Part shown: positions 1 to 10,611 of the stretch, piece by piece
Numbering within the stretch: position 1 is the first letter of the stretch
How the letters are laid out: each line of letters starts with the position of its first letter
Origin: Glomus cerebriforme
Lineage: Eukaryota > Glomeromycota > Glomeromycetes > Glomerales > Glomeraceae
Reading direction: 5' to 3'
Assembly: GCA_003550305.1 (NCBI GenBank)
Contig: QKYT01000089.1
Span: forward strand, 72,799 to 97,070
Length of the DNA: 24,272 nucleotides
Position numbers and translations under genes: made by a program
The notes under the pieces: generated by a model
What the model was told of the DNA's origin: nothing
What the model saw: only the letters and a program-made list of their open reading frames with translations
Database searches by the model: none

Positions 1-172
1 TTCTTCCTTTGATTTTTCCAATATTACATTCTAACAGTTTCATTTTACCAATTCCATAATATCCCATTGTTTATCTTTAATTATCTTCTTTTTAGGAAAA
101 GCGGATTTCGGGTTTTAGTGTTTAGGCTTTTTGGTATACTTTAATTTTTTGAAATTAAATGAAATAAGTAAA

Positions 173-345
173 GAGGGAAGTTCTAATCTAAACCAACCAG
201 CCAGTTAGGAGATACTCGACTATCTGACTAGTTTTCCTTGCCTGATACGAGGAAGACCTCTATATACAGTATAAGGAAGATAAGAGGGAGTTTAAGGGGG
301 ATGATTTTTAAAAGGATTAGAAAGTATGAAAAATAATAAGGAATA
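173..345. repeat. Interspersed repeat R, copy 1
   Basis: First of six copies of a repeat of about 125 to 170 bp. The copy starts near ttctaatctaaacc (181-194), continues through ccagccag and gatactcgactatctgac, and holds the best conserved block, cctgatacgaggaagacctc (241-260), followed by tatatacagtataaggaag. Similarity to copies 2, 4 and 6 runs on to a ttaaaaggatta tail near 310-322. The flank upstream of this copy (about 79-172, with ttttttaggaaaagc) also resembles the flank of copy 2, so the true unit is probably longer. No reading frame is apparent. Class unknown. Confidence 0.85.
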
Positions 346-969
346 TTGAAAAAAGGTGTCAAAATTAATAATTATACAATAATAAATTAAACATGATGAT
401 TCATTACATCAAATTTCTAAAAAATGATTTATTACATAACTAAATTTATCAGTGTTTTTACTCATATTATAATATAATTACAAATATTTCGTACTTTGTA
501 TTACAACAGATAAACTAATATTAGTGACCTAGTCAAATCATATGAATATAATTGATATTAATAATGATTTTTTAGTAAGTTTGAGATTAATTAATAATTT
601 ATTTCTTTTTTCGTGTGATTTTTGATCTCAATAAAAATCTTATTAATATTTATTAATATTTAATTAAATATTATTTCATCAAAATGCCAAAATTTACCGA
701 AAATTACACCCACACATAATCAGATTGTTATGATGATCTGATGATTCAAAGTTGTTATTACTCGTTGCATCTCATGCACATCATGCTTATAAATGACAAT
801 ATATCAGATGAGTTTTAGTCAAAATGTATTATTATTTGTGTTGAAGTATCATTCGTCAAAATATCTAAAGATCAAGAAATAATGAGTCATATTTTATAAT
901 ATGCTCAAAAGATATAAAAGAGACCTTTTTTTCAAGATTTAAAAAAAAAATATTTCATTTATTATCTCT
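346..969. other. AT-rich stretch with hairpin-motif relic
   Basis: No gene seen. Positions 376-420 hold a decayed copy of the motif found at 11550 and 13987 (aataataaattaaacatgatg). Positions 732-796 (gatgatctgatgattc...ttattactcgttgcatc...catgcttataaat) loosely resemble positions 1625-1686 in direct orientation. These may be subterminal parts of the hAT-type element whose transposase relic lies between them; that link is inference. Confidence 0.45.
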
Positions 970-1450
970 TAACTAGCTTTATATACAGCGATAAACCATT
1001 ATTGGAGCATACCTCAAGATGAAGGAATGATAGCTACCTTATTGGATCCAAGGTGCAAATCTTTAAATTTTGCAAAAAATTTGAACAAAGGATCTTTTAA
1101 AAGAAATTTATAATAAAAAAAAGCAAGAATTAGATATGTTTCAACAAGTATCACGTGCACAGTTACAAGTTAATAATTCTTTGCTTCAAAATATATTTGC
1201 AAATCATCATCGCCATGAAAGACAAGCAGATAAAATTGAAAGATATATGATGATTGAAGAGGCTGATATAAATTCTTACCCTTTCAAGTGGTGAGATTTC
1301 CAAGCATCAAATTTTCCAATTCTGTCTGAGTTAGCAAAAAATATTTGGCAATCCCAGCAATGTCTGCAGCCAGTGAACAATTGTTCTCTGATGCCAGATT
1401 TAACACTTGGTATTTTGCAAGAGAAATTAATGTATAATTGGTAGGATTTT
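970..1450 (+). mobile_element. hAT-family transposase relic (C-terminal part)
   Basis: About 160 codons of a hAT-superfamily transposase C-terminus are readable in three pieces. Codons 970-1112 give NHYWSIPQDEG and then TLLDPRCKSL, the usual hAT 'LDPR-K-L' block. Codons 1113-1335 give a helical linker ending in SYPFKW, followed by an in-frame TGA at 1292-1294 where the family normally has a second Trp. After a shift at the A-run 1336-1342, codons give KYLAIPAMSAASEQLFSDAR, the hATC dimerisation motif. The protein is truncated at the N-terminus and the catalytic DDE core is not visible. It is two frameshifts and at least one stop away from function. The family call is firm; the element boundaries are not. 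Confidence 0.88.
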
Positions 1451-1693
1451 TCCAGAATCTGAATGATTAAATTAATGAGTATATCAATGTTTGATGATAC
1501 ACAAAATTTTAATGCAATGACTAAATAACACATCCTGTATTTGGATTGAAATTTATGTTAAAATTGTGTTGAAATTGTGTTGATAATTTTCAATATTTTT
1601 TATAATAATTTATATTTATCACCGAGATGATGATTTGGGCTTATTACTCATAGCATCACAGCATCGATATCTTACGCTTATAAAATTAATTGT

Positions 1694-1710
1694 GGGGGAC
1701 AAAGTCCCCC
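1694..1710. repeat. Perfect 7-bp hairpin, GGGGGAC-aaa-GTCCCCC
   Basis: A GC-rich perfect inverted repeat with a 3-nt loop stands out in AT-rich sequence just beyond the hAT relic. It may be a transposon end or a structural remnant. No gene neighbour suggests a terminator role. Confidence 0.6.
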
Positions 1711-1931
1711 TGCATGTGGCAAAATGCTAGTTCTATCATTTATATAATTATAAATAATTATAATTAATCATAATATAAGCAAAAAAAAAGCAAATAAGTA
1801 TATATTTTTCTTGCATTTTAATGATTTATTTCATTCAAAAAAATTGAGCATTCTCACAAAGTATTCATTTTTCACAACATAATTCCATAAACTGTTAACG
1901 TGTTTTCATACTCATCTGATTACTTAACATA

Positions 1932-3131
1932 ATGTCAAGTAATGAAACTTCTTCACTTACTGCAAGTTCCATTAATGAAGAAGCGTTGATGGAAATCAAT
2001 AGAGCTAAAGAAGAAATTATTCACAATGAAGCCAATGATAATGAAAAAGTTGGTAATTTAATGGAACTTATGTAGATATTAATGAACAAATAAAATAATC
2101 AAATTACTTTCATTTTTACTCCTCATGGAGAACATGTCATATGATAAATATATTGAAAAATGTGAAATAGCAAGCGCAGAAAAATGTTAGGAGTTGGACA
2201 ATGGTAATATTATAGTAGTTAAATTACCAAGGTCAGATCATGAGGTTGCACACACAAAATTTTCTTTTCAGTTTGAGTTAGCCTTTATCAATCTATGAAC
2301 TATAAATCAAGTTGATAATATTGCTGGAGCATGTACAGTATAGCACAGTGTATAATGTTTTATATTAATTATACAGTATATTGAATCTGATTTTATTCCA
2401 TTTAGCTTGTACTAGTAATGGGTCTTCAAACAACCAGATTGCGCATTTGTACCTCTGCTCCTTTCCAACCCATCAGCAAATTCACATGATTCTCAAGTAT
2501 GTATCATATTTCTAGCAGGATATGAAGATATAAATTATATACTTAGCCTGGAGTTTATAAGGCAACCCTTAGTCAACGATTGTCTGTGAAGTTGCAAATT
2601 CGCAGAGTCTTTCAAGTGTATTCAGAAAAGTCAATACTTTCTGGCTACTTCTGAATCAAGTAGAAGATATGATCATACTCAAACTGTAACCTTGGAACAA
2701 TTGCAGAAATAACACGAATGTTCCTTTGCATTAAATGATAGTAAGTACTATGCAATTCACCATTTTTCTTCCATTTTCCTAATAAATTCCTTGTATTGTT
2801 AATAGTATTATAAGTTTTGTTATCATAGAAGTTATCACTACAAAATAGTTATCATGCCATTCAAGCTGTAGGAATCAATGTATTTTACTTTTCTGTTTGA
2901 TTTATTACAAAAATACTTATCATTACATATTTATTTTTCTAGATCAAATTTGGAAATATAATTACCCACCAGAGACCATACAATGGTTTCTCAGCTCCAA
3001 ATACTTGTACATTAATGATAGAGCAAGCTTGTATTTATGAGGGCTGTTCTGGCATTCTGCCATATCCTTTACGAAGAGATGTAGTAATTGATCTCTATCT
3101 CATTCAGCAAGCAGTATTCCGCAATATGTGA
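1932..3131 (+). pseudogene. Uma2-like (DUF820) PD-(D/E)XK endonuclease-family pseudogene
   Basis: A decayed multi-exon gene. An ATG at 1932 opens a polar leader (MSSNETSSLTASS...) that ends at TAG 2073-2075. A second part from about 2135 reads MSYDKYIEKCEIASAEKC, then LDNGNIIVVKLPRSDHEVAH. After a probable intron (about 2340-2405) comes FKQPDCAFVP with a Ser/Asn-rich tail, then, after another probable intron, TIVCEVANSQSLSSVFRKVN. Both match the 'QPD-AFVP' and 'PTIV-EVA-SESL' blocks of Uma2-type restriction-endonuclease-fold proteins. The last exon (2941-3131) ends in IDLYLIQQAVFRNM. In-frame stops lie at 2188-2190 and 2296-2298, both probably former Trp codons, and frames shift between exons. 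Function in the fungus is unknown. Family call is from memory of the motifs. Confidence 0.7.
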
Positions 3132-3339
3132 TGGTTCACATGATAAAATAGCAAGAAAAATACTTTCTAAAATTACATAATTTATCTTTTACATGTTGCT
3201 ACCTTTAACAAGTATAGTATTTAATATTAACTGCATTACTGTAAAATTAATAAAAAATTATACTATTCTGCTAAATTATATATTGTATTTCATGTCAATA
3301 AGTTTTCACATAAATTGATAATCTGGTATTTACATATAA

Positions 3340-3882
3340 AAGTTAAAAAATAACCCAAAATGATAGAGGTAAAATGCTTTTCTTTTTCTTGTGTTTACAT
3401 GGTGAGAGTTTTTGAATTGCATTATATTCTGCATAAATCTGCTACCAAATCCTTTTGTTTTCCTTGGTTATAGCTATTAATTCTTTATTAATGATGTCTA
3501 TTATTTTTTTGATTGTATAATCAACTCAGCCTGATGCTTCTTTACTACAAGGGGTCCATGGTAATTCCTTTCTTAGTGATTCTTTTGATGATGTAGATGG
3601 ATGCATATAATATTGGGATAATATACTCACAATATACAGTCTCATTCCTGCCATTGCCAAACCTATAATTTTCATCCTGCATTTTATCTCTGTTATATAC
3701 TGTTCAAGCTTCTCGTCTTCATCGTCAATTTTCACAGGCTCTGGTTCAAAGGGTGGAATTTTTGTTATTTTACTATTATTAATACCAACTCTTTTTTAGT
3801 CTTTATGAGAAAAAATAACCTCAACTTTTTATCTTTGCATTCCTTAGCGAGCTTTACTAGTCTCATAGCAGGTTCACTTGAC
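3340..3882 (-). pseudogene. Nuclease-like relic of an expanded Rhizophagus-type hypothetical family
   Basis: Minus-strand coding remains start at MSSEPAMRLVKLAKECKDKK near 3880. They continue after a break through PPFEPEPVKIDDEDEKLEQY and KCRMKIIGLAMAGMRLYIVS to a TGA just below 3529. The same frame reopens below it with VDYTIKKIIDIINKELIAIT. A 'VDYAIK...LI.ITEGK' arrangement is, in my memory of this family, a possible D...E-x-K nuclease signature; here the last motif is damaged (ITKENK). Frameshifts and stops make it a pseudogene. It converges on the Uma2-like gene, about 200 bp apart. The family assignment is tentative. Confidence 0.4.
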
Positions 3883-4439
3883 ATCTCCAAATTTCTTAAG
3901 CTTTAAAAAATTTTTTTTTTAAACAATAAACCAAATAAAATAATTGCAAGTTGCAATTTGCAAATCACAATTTGCATATTGCATATAGCATATATTATAA
4001 GATTGAATCAAAATGCTTGCATAAAGCCTTTCCTAATTTGATCAAAAAATACATGAAATATTTATGATTTGCTTAATGCCTAATCAAATTGAGCAGAAAA
4101 ATGCATATATTTGGAAATAATCATAGGAATTTTTTCTATCAAACACTTTCTTATGCTAATATATGATTACATAATAAAATATGAGGTTTAAATCAGTAAA
4201 GACTTGCAGCTAATGCCTCAAGACATTTATATTTTCTAATTAAATTTTTTTTTATTGCTTACAATTATAAATATTTATTAGTTAATAGTATAACAATTGG
4301 TTATACAAGATTTTATTATTTATTACTTTATAAAGTTAGAATTGAAAATGACAGATCATGAATTAGTTAATCATTCTAACTAATTCAAAAGATAATCATC
4401 AAGCGTATACAAAATCAAAATATTTAGAAAGTATAAATT
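3883..4439. other. AT-rich intergenic, with a TTGCAA-rich patch
   Basis: No gene recognised. Positions 3944-3992 are a low-complexity run of overlapping ttgca/tgcaa/gcata words (ttgcaagttgcaatttgcaa and relatives), able to pair with itself. The rest is featureless AT-rich sequence. Confidence 0.5.
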
Positions 4440-4960
4440 TTAAATTGATAATTATTTTCTTGTTCTTTTTCTTCTTGCAGGAGTTTGAATATTTGCTGGA
4501 GTATTATTATCATTATCTTCATCATTGGTAATTTCATCATTAAGAACTGTGTTTATTGAAGTTTGAATAGCTGATATTGAATTTTCAGATGTAATGGAAT
4601 TTGCCAATTATTGAGCAGATATTTTTGAAGATAAAGTTGCAGGCCAAGAATACAAAGTGAAGGCAGAACTACTTGTTGTTGTTGGGGATTTAATGTTAGC
4701 AATTGATGTTGGTAGGAAATTTAAATCTTGAATTTCTTCATTACACTTGAATTTTTTGTCACTTTGCTAACTTTTTTTTGATTCTTTCATCTATTCTTAA
4801 ATATCTTCCTGAATTACCACCTCCAACAAATTCAGTAGTAACAATTTTTATACTTTTAAACATGTTATCATCATTTTGAGCTTGATCAACAACAAATCCT
4901 ATAATAAAAACTGAAATTGAGCTTGCTGGAAGGTTATTTTTAGTTATACCCCATCACATT
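4440..4960 (-). pseudogene. Unidentified decayed protein gene
   Basis: The minus strand reads FIIGFVVDQAQNDDNMFKSI, KIVTTEFVGGGNSGRYLRID and ERIKKKLAK, then a TGA. After a shift it continues with FKCNEEIQDLNFLPTSIANI, a Ser/Thr-rich linker, STINTVLN-like text, an acidic EDNDNN patch and a basic C-terminus ARRKRTRK (possible nuclear localisation signal). The sequence has the composition of real protein but I do not recognise the family. It could be the N-terminal regulatory part of a transposase or DNA-binding protein. No intact start is visible, and stops interrupt both pieces. Confidence 0.45.
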
Positions 4961-5510
4961 AAATGTGACTTATGATATAGAACATTGTAATTTCCTTAAT
5001 TATAAATGTAACCATTTTTTTACCTGTGATATTTTTAGACCATTTTTTCACTTTTTTATAAACTTCAAGTTATTTATTCTTTTATATTATCAGTCAGTGG
5101 AAATGTCAGGAATAGTCAATTTTAATATGATGATTGACATACAAATTAAACACTTTTAATAAAATGATTTTAAGCCTAAAAAATAAAACTCTACATATTA
5201 ATCTATGCTTAAATTTTACATAAAGACTTGTATTTCTTCAAATTTATAGTTTATAAATTTTTATCAGAATCGGAAAATTATTGAGCAACTTTTACTATAG
5301 ACAACTTATATGACGAATGAAAAATTGCTAGACTTGACTATACATACAAAACTGTTGTTTAACCATAGTTTGTAACACTAAGAAAATCAATGCATTGAGA
5401 TAAGAAAGAATCATTTTTCCTTCGTTTAAATAAAAAAAGTTTTTAATAACTTGCATCTCAGCTTCAAAGTTGCCTAACTTTTGACCAAGTGAAAAAAACA
5501 CAACTCACTA
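4961..5510. other. AT-rich upstream region of the transposase-like gene
   Basis: A 64-codon plus-strand frame at 4965-5159 has only hydrophobic, low-complexity content and no known motif, so I treat it as chance. The main recognisable signal is AACTTGCATCTCAG at 5448-5461, which recurs at 9244-9257. Confidence 0.4.
5448..5461 (+). repeat. AACTTGCATCTCAG motif, left copy
   Basis: A 14-bp direct repeat identical to 9244-9257, with further partial match (TCAA.GT) just after it. The two copies bracket the transposase-like gene. This one lies 50 bp before its ATG, so it could be a promoter element or a terminal direct repeat. Confidence 0.5.
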
Positions 5511-5810
5511 ATGTCAGAACATAAATACGAAATTTCTTTCCCTCCGCCTTTCCTATTCTTATCAGATGATGAAATAAACATTAATGAGTTTGAGTTAGAG
5601 AAATTATCATTAGAAAATTTTAATNAAATACTTGACAATTGTAATAATAATATATACTTAAAGNATTTTGAAGTAGAAAATGAGAAAAATAATTATGATA
5701 CATTTGAGGAGCAAGATAAAATTATAGACTACTTGAAAAATGTAGAATTTACATTATGTGTAGTTATTGATTTTGTTAAAGGTAAAATTCAGTGATGTGG
5801 AGAAACTATG

Positions 5811-5891
5811 AAATTAAGACAATTAAGAAACTTATTTGGTACATGGCAAGNAAATTAAGACAATTAAGAAACTTATTTGGTACATGGCAAG
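5811..5891. repeat. 40-bp perfect direct duplication around a single N
   Basis: Positions 5811-5850 and 5852-5891 are identical and separated only by N at 5851. This looks like two contig ends with an unmerged overlap. The extra 41 nt shifts the reading frame by two. Removing it places the frame from 5511 and the frame running to 6104 in register. Confidence 0.92.
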
Positions 5892-7892
5892 CTGATAGAG
5901 AAGCAATTAATGAAGTTGATGGTAAATTGTCAAGATTGGGAGTATGTGATTTTCATTTTCAATTCAATAATAAATATCTACATAAATCACAGAATAAACA
6001 ATTAAAAGACTTTAGTCAAGGAATCATTCAATGGCATTGTTGTATTTCATGTAATAAATACATTACTTATTTTTCTCGGGGTGTGGGATGTACAATATAT
6101 TCTTGAAAATTGAACAAACAAAATATTCAAGTCCCTTATATTGGACAGTATTCATATGAAGCGTTACAAGCATGCCCACCTTTATGCAAATGGGCATTTG
6201 ATGACATTAAGCAGCAATAATGTATCTGTACTTCATGTTTTAAAAATCTTGGGGGTCATATTCATCATCGTCCTGGTAAGGAAAAAGGGTAACGACATGT
6301 ATTACTGAAAAGTTACATGCTGATGATACAACAAAAAGACTTGAATGTTTGGGCAATTGGCTAATTGATATTGCACAAACAGGAAATCATGAAATTAAAA
6401 AAGATATTTTAACAAAAACATTTGATACTCTTCTTACTTTTCGTGAAGTAACTTCTAACCATAACATTACTACTGCAACTAATACCGCAACTAATACATC
6501 GAGTAATGATGAAAAAATTTTCCTTAATGAACCCCAAGTTTATTTATGATAAAATTTCTTTTTGAAAAAACTCCTAAAAAAGAGGAAAAAAAGAGCATAA
6601 ATGATTTTGAGCAATTTGAATGTGAATTCAGACAAAAAATATGGAATTCGTGATCAGAAGTCCACCTGAATAAGCATGTTTTGGAAGGTCCACAAACTAT
6701 TCAAGAATATTATGGTGCTTTTTCTGATTTTTTGAATAACTTTTTTTTGGAATGGTTGGCAAATTGTATCAAAAAAAGACAAATGTGTGTAATTGGTAAC
6801 GAAAAAACTGTCAAAAATTGCCAAAGGAGATAATTCTGGAACAGATAATAAAAATTATCACATCCATCACATCGATGTTGTTGAGTATAGCTTTCCCTCA
6901 CTTGAAGATCTGGCTGCCTCAAATTTTGGCGAGCCTTGGTCACATGTCACGGTTACTGGGTTCTTTTTAGTAACTACTAAATGTTTGTCATATAATATCA
7001 CATATAGATCATTATGAGCGAATACTCACAAAAGAGCGAATGAAGAAGTCAACCCTGCAAAGCATCTAATCAAAGGCAATAATATTTGGAAATTAGCAGT
7101 TATCGACAACATTGATTTTAAAGAAAAGACCTTTAAATTTGGGAACATTTACGATGTTACTCATGATAGTTTACATGCAACTCTGAGAATGGTTTTTCAA
7201 GTTCATCTGCCATTTGAAGTAAAAAATAGTTCAGAACCTGTTGTTGGATTAACAATTGACACTCCATTATTTGGTATTAATCAAAACATTAATGAAAATT
7301 GATGATATTTCAACAAACTATTGACGAATTATTGGACTTTAGAAAAATTAATAATGAATTAATTTACAAGAAAGATTTCAATGCGGATACTATTAAACAT
7401 GCTATTCTTTCTAAACTAAATCCTGAATGCCTTGGCCCATCACCCAATATTGTAATTCTAGAACCAGAAGTGAACCCAAACTCGAATGAAGAAATATTAT
7501 GAGTTGCCAAAATGTATAAAGAGGATTTTTTCTATGGAGGATCATTCATTTCTGGACATTATTGCGGACGAAGCTATTTATTAGTGGTTGATTAGATGTC
7601 AAGAAAAATGGCCAAAAATAAGGCCTATACTCAGCGCGTGGATACATCTAAGGACTTTTGTTTGGTATTACTTGTGTTATTTTTTAGTTACAGGCTGTTA
7701 AGCTTTACATCACGCCTGGGAGTACAGTTTCTTGATAAATTTGAAATGGCTGTCAATTATCGCTCAACAGTATGAGTACTTGATCTTATATGGGTTGCAG
7801 TAGGAACAGCCATTATAATCTATATTACTAATAAAGGAATGAAAACTTCTGAAATAATGGATGATAACAATGATAAAGATATTTGTCTTAAG

Positions 7893-7983
7893 GTATACAA
7901 ATTCAGTAAAAAAAATGGTTTAACCTAATTTACATGTAATTAATATTATTTTATTAAATAAAACTAATAAAACTCTTACAAAG
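7893..7983 (+). other. GT-AG intron of the transposase-like gene
   Basis: Upstream coding text ends ...DICLK at 7892. The intron starts GTATAC and ends ACAAAG at 7983. The next codons ATT TGG TAT ATG join the 336-codon open frame in phase 0. The intron contains an in-frame TAA and is much richer in A+T than its flanks. The 91-nt length is typical for fungal introns. Confidence 0.75.
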
Positions 7984-9003
7984 ATTTGGTATATGTATTT
8001 TAAATGGGCCAGAATTTGGAAAGCTCATTGGATGGCAATGCGCATCAGAAATTTTGATCTACAACNAGATGNTTTATCCNCAGCTAGTCNACTTTTCNCA
8101 AGTGCTGCAAAGTTCAATTACACAATGGCAATCGCTCATTTTCTCTCCACCATAGCAGCCCATCCAAGATTTGAAGAAAAATTACGCTATTGTAGTTCTT
8201 TTAAGATCTCTAATGAGAATTTGAAGAATACGCATCACACTTGTTTCAGGTTTGATGAGGCGTTAGAGACTTTTGGCATGAAATTCATTAAACAACATGT
8301 TAGTGGAAATGTTATTGATAAAAAAAATCTCAAAGATCAAATAAAGGGTGCCCAAGATGAAAGAGAAAGAATCGATCTGTTAATGAGTGAATACCTTGAC
8401 AATCATTCTATTTCATATAGTAAACGAGCTATTGAGTCATACAAAGAATCTCTATGGGAACTTGTACACGATCTTGTAACCATTTTNNGAATGGAAAATC
8501 CTTTGTCCCATCAATTGTTTCGAGAGTATTCTCCTACAGAAATGCATAAAGAAGGACTTGATCGTCTAATTGCATGCTATNCAGATGGANTGGAANGAAT
8601 TAAAAAGGTATATTTACAAGAAGTTTTGGGAATAGAGCGAAGAAATACACAAGGCAGAAGAATAGCTGGAATTGTCAGAACAAAATTAAAGGATTATAAC
8701 CAAAAAAAAGTAAGGGAAAAGAGAACAAGAATTATGGATCAACCTCCAGAACCTGCACAAAGTGTAATGGCTGAAAGTTCTAGTAAAAGACCATTAGATT
8801 TGAATGAACCATGTCCTCCCAATATAATTGAATCACAATTTAAAAAGAGGAAAACAACGGGTAGGCATCACACTACTAATAATAAAATGGAAATACTTTC
8901 TGTATTAAAAGTACATAAAGATAAACTTCCAGATGATGCTATTGCAGATATTCGTGAGGATTTATCAGATGTTTGGACTATAAAGAAAGTACGAGAATGG
9001 TAG

Positions 9004-9331
9004 TATTATCATAAAAATAAATAAACATAGATTTCATAAAGTGGAGAATATAATAAAACTTTTTTTTTGTATAAATTCNTTATTTTATTGAAGAAAATAT
9101 TAATTAAAAGTAATATAAAACAAAATCTTTGTAATAATTACAAAATTTACTATCCTAACCACTCTTTAATAACTAAGTATTTCGATTGTACTTAAAAAAT
9201 TACGTATAATTATCTATTTAGAATTGATCTTGAGAAACATAAAAACTTGCATCTCAGGATCAAGGTCAAAAAAATATATAAAAGTCAGTCATATATAAAG
9301 TTTTTGTACAAGTGCTATACTANAAAGAAAA
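9004..9331. other. 3' flank of the transposase-like gene with repeated motif and TATA-like tracts
   Basis: AATAAA-type polyadenylation words follow the gene (9017-9024). AACTTGCATCTCAG recurs at 9244-9257, followed by TATA-like tracts (aaatatataaaag near 9271; catatataaag near 9290). No coding region starts convincingly here, so whether this is a second promoter or a repeat end is open. Confidence 0.45.
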
Positions 9332-9522
9332 GTATAGGAATGAGTAGCCAGAAACTTCTGAATTGAAAAGTTCTTAAGGCTTTTTGGTGCATTGGTTGAA
9401 ACAATATTGCATTACATTAGACTGTTNGTATAGGAATGAGTAGCCAGAAACTTCTGAATTGAAAAGTTCTTAAGGCTTTTTGGTGCATTGGTTGAAACAA
9501 TATTGCATTACATTAGACTGTT
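9332..9522. repeat. 95-bp perfect direct duplication around a single N
   Basis: Positions 9332-9426 and 9428-9522 are identical, separated only by N at 9427. Same signature as at 5811-5891, so probably an unmerged contig overlap and not a biological tandem repeat. Confidence 0.92.
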
Positions 9523-9602
9523 AATTCATGATTATTACTGTTACACAAAATTTTAATTAGTGATCGACAAGTGATCTGACATTTCCACTGACTTAAGGGA
9601 TT

Positions 9603-10390
9603 TCATTTTTTTTGTNAAAAAATTTTACTTGAAGATTCTTCATTAAGATCATCCATATTTCTTTTTTGGGGAATAAGAAGTGAAACATTATTTTTTCTTT
9701 GTTGAACGGTTGAAGTTGAATATGAAGAAATGCCAGCAAGTGTTCTGTGTCCTGTAATATCCATCTGCTCTGCATGAGATACNCCAAGTAACATCCACAA
9801 AGAAATTCCAGTTGAACGNATTGAATGATTGATAAGNTTACGCCCATTTACATCAATTTTGCAATCTGCGATAATACTTTTGAGCATATTATCATGAGAA
9901 TGTTTNCCGAGTGTAGAATCAGAAAACNAATTACCATGATATATTTCTCGTGGTGTATTTATCCTTAAAAAAAATTCAGGGGTTTTACAATTTTTTGGTC
10001 TTTTAGATTGATATAATAGAATATCTGCTATTGGAGAATAATTATTTGGTTGATCTGAAGGAATATAATTATATCAACCAGAATTGTAAGGATTTTTGGC
10101 ACCCCCTGCATTATTTTTTCATGAGGTATATTTACTTTAATGCTGTGATCTTTGTTGAGAACAACCCAGGAATTCTTTAATCTTTTTGGATNACCACCAN
10201 GCAGATTGCAAAGAAGTGCTAACCAAAACCAAANATGATGTGTAAGGCCTTTTGGTGTATCAGTCTGCATGTTTGGTGAATCAAGAATAGCCTTAATCTC
10301 ATACATTTCAAGTGCATCAGTTTTCTTACGAGATGTATCTTGATTATCTTGGATTTGTTTAATTCGGCCATCAAAAATTTCATGAAGTCA
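9603..10390 (-). mobile_element. Crypton-type tyrosine recombinase relic
   Basis: Minus strand. Near 10390-10120 it reads HEIFDGRIKQIQDN, MYEIKAILDSPNMQTDTPKG, then a hydrophobic WFWLALLCNL and KRLKNSWVVLNKDHSIKVNI. After a frameshift at the A-run (10114-10119 on the plus strand) it reads NNAGGAKNPYNSG, then TGA (10074-10076, probably a former Trp), YNYIPSDQPNNYSPIADILL and KRPKNCKTPEFFLRIN. The C-terminal half (9887-9603) holds NHSIRSTG-type text (His 9825-9827, Arg 9816-9818), then DITGHRTLAGISSYS with His 9747-9749 and Tyr 9720-9722. This is the HxxR...GH...Y order of tyrosine recombinases and resembles the Crypton-derived domain of ZMYM/QRICH1 proteins. An N at 10200 falls in the likely first catalytic Arg codon. 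The N-terminus runs into the gap. Confidence 0.75.
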
Positions 10391-10394
10391 TTTC

Positions 10395-10611
10395 NNNNNN
10401 NNNNNNNNNNNNNNNNNNNNNNNNNNNNNNNNNNNNNNNNNNNNNNNNNNNNNNNNNNNNNNNNNNNNNNNNNNNNNNNNNNNNNNNNNNNNNNNNNNNN
10501 NNNNNNNNNNNNNNNNNNNNNNNNNNNNNNNNNNNNNNNNNNNNNNNNNNNNNNNNNNNNNNNNNNNNNNNNNNNNNNNNNNNNNNNNNNNNNNNNNNNN
10601 NNNNNNNNNNN
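10395..10611. other. Assembly gap (217 N)
   Basis: Unresolved bases inside or next to the N-terminal part of the Crypton-type gene. Minus-strand text beyond the gap (MILFSRKNYQLDRIILPKRI, 10672-10612) may be the upstream exon, but the link cannot be shown. A second N cluster at 10819-10840 lies in an A-rich run. Confidence 0.98.

Larger units (their letters stand above)
5511..9003 (+). pseudogene. Large transposase-like protein of a Rhizophagus-expanded family (cysteine cluster + long helical C-terminus)
   Basis: The ATG at 5511 opens an acidic leader (MSEHKYEISFPPPFLFLSDD). Further on, RLGVCDFHFQ, WHCCISCNKYITYFSRGVGC and then YSYEALQACPP, CICTSCFKNLGGHIHH make a Cys/His cluster that could bind zinc (5930-6275). 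Middle blocks (6795-7500) read FGEPWSHVTVTGFFLVTTKC, GNNIWKLAVIDNIDFKEKTF and LTIDTPLFGINQN in different frames. VVILEPEVNPNS-like text and KMYKEDFFYGGS lead to a region (7560-7680) resembling fungal DUF6589-type transposase-associated domains; that comparison is tentative. The 3' part is open for 336 codons (7993-9003) and ends REW-stop, with YYHKNK readable past the TAG. Stops at 5793, 6104, 6218 and 7773 and several frameshifts break it; one frameshift is an assembly duplication (5811-5891). Many N's fall in codons near 8066-8098. Confidence 0.7.

Noticed and set aside
241..290. Possible hammerhead ribozyme core (CCTGATACGAGGAAG) in repeat R
   Set aside because: The required CUGAUGA core and a GAAA strand with a matching cleavage site are not present in any of the six copies.
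1276..1533. 85-codon minus-strand frame
   Set aside because: It is antisense to the hAT dimerisation domain, which is clearly readable on the plus strand.
4965..5159. 64-codon plus-strand frame
   Set aside because: Hydrophobic low-complexity translation in AT-rich DNA, no motif, no supporting context.
6710..6943. 77-codon minus-strand frame
   Set aside because: It overlaps plus-strand coding text of the transposase-like gene and shows no motif.
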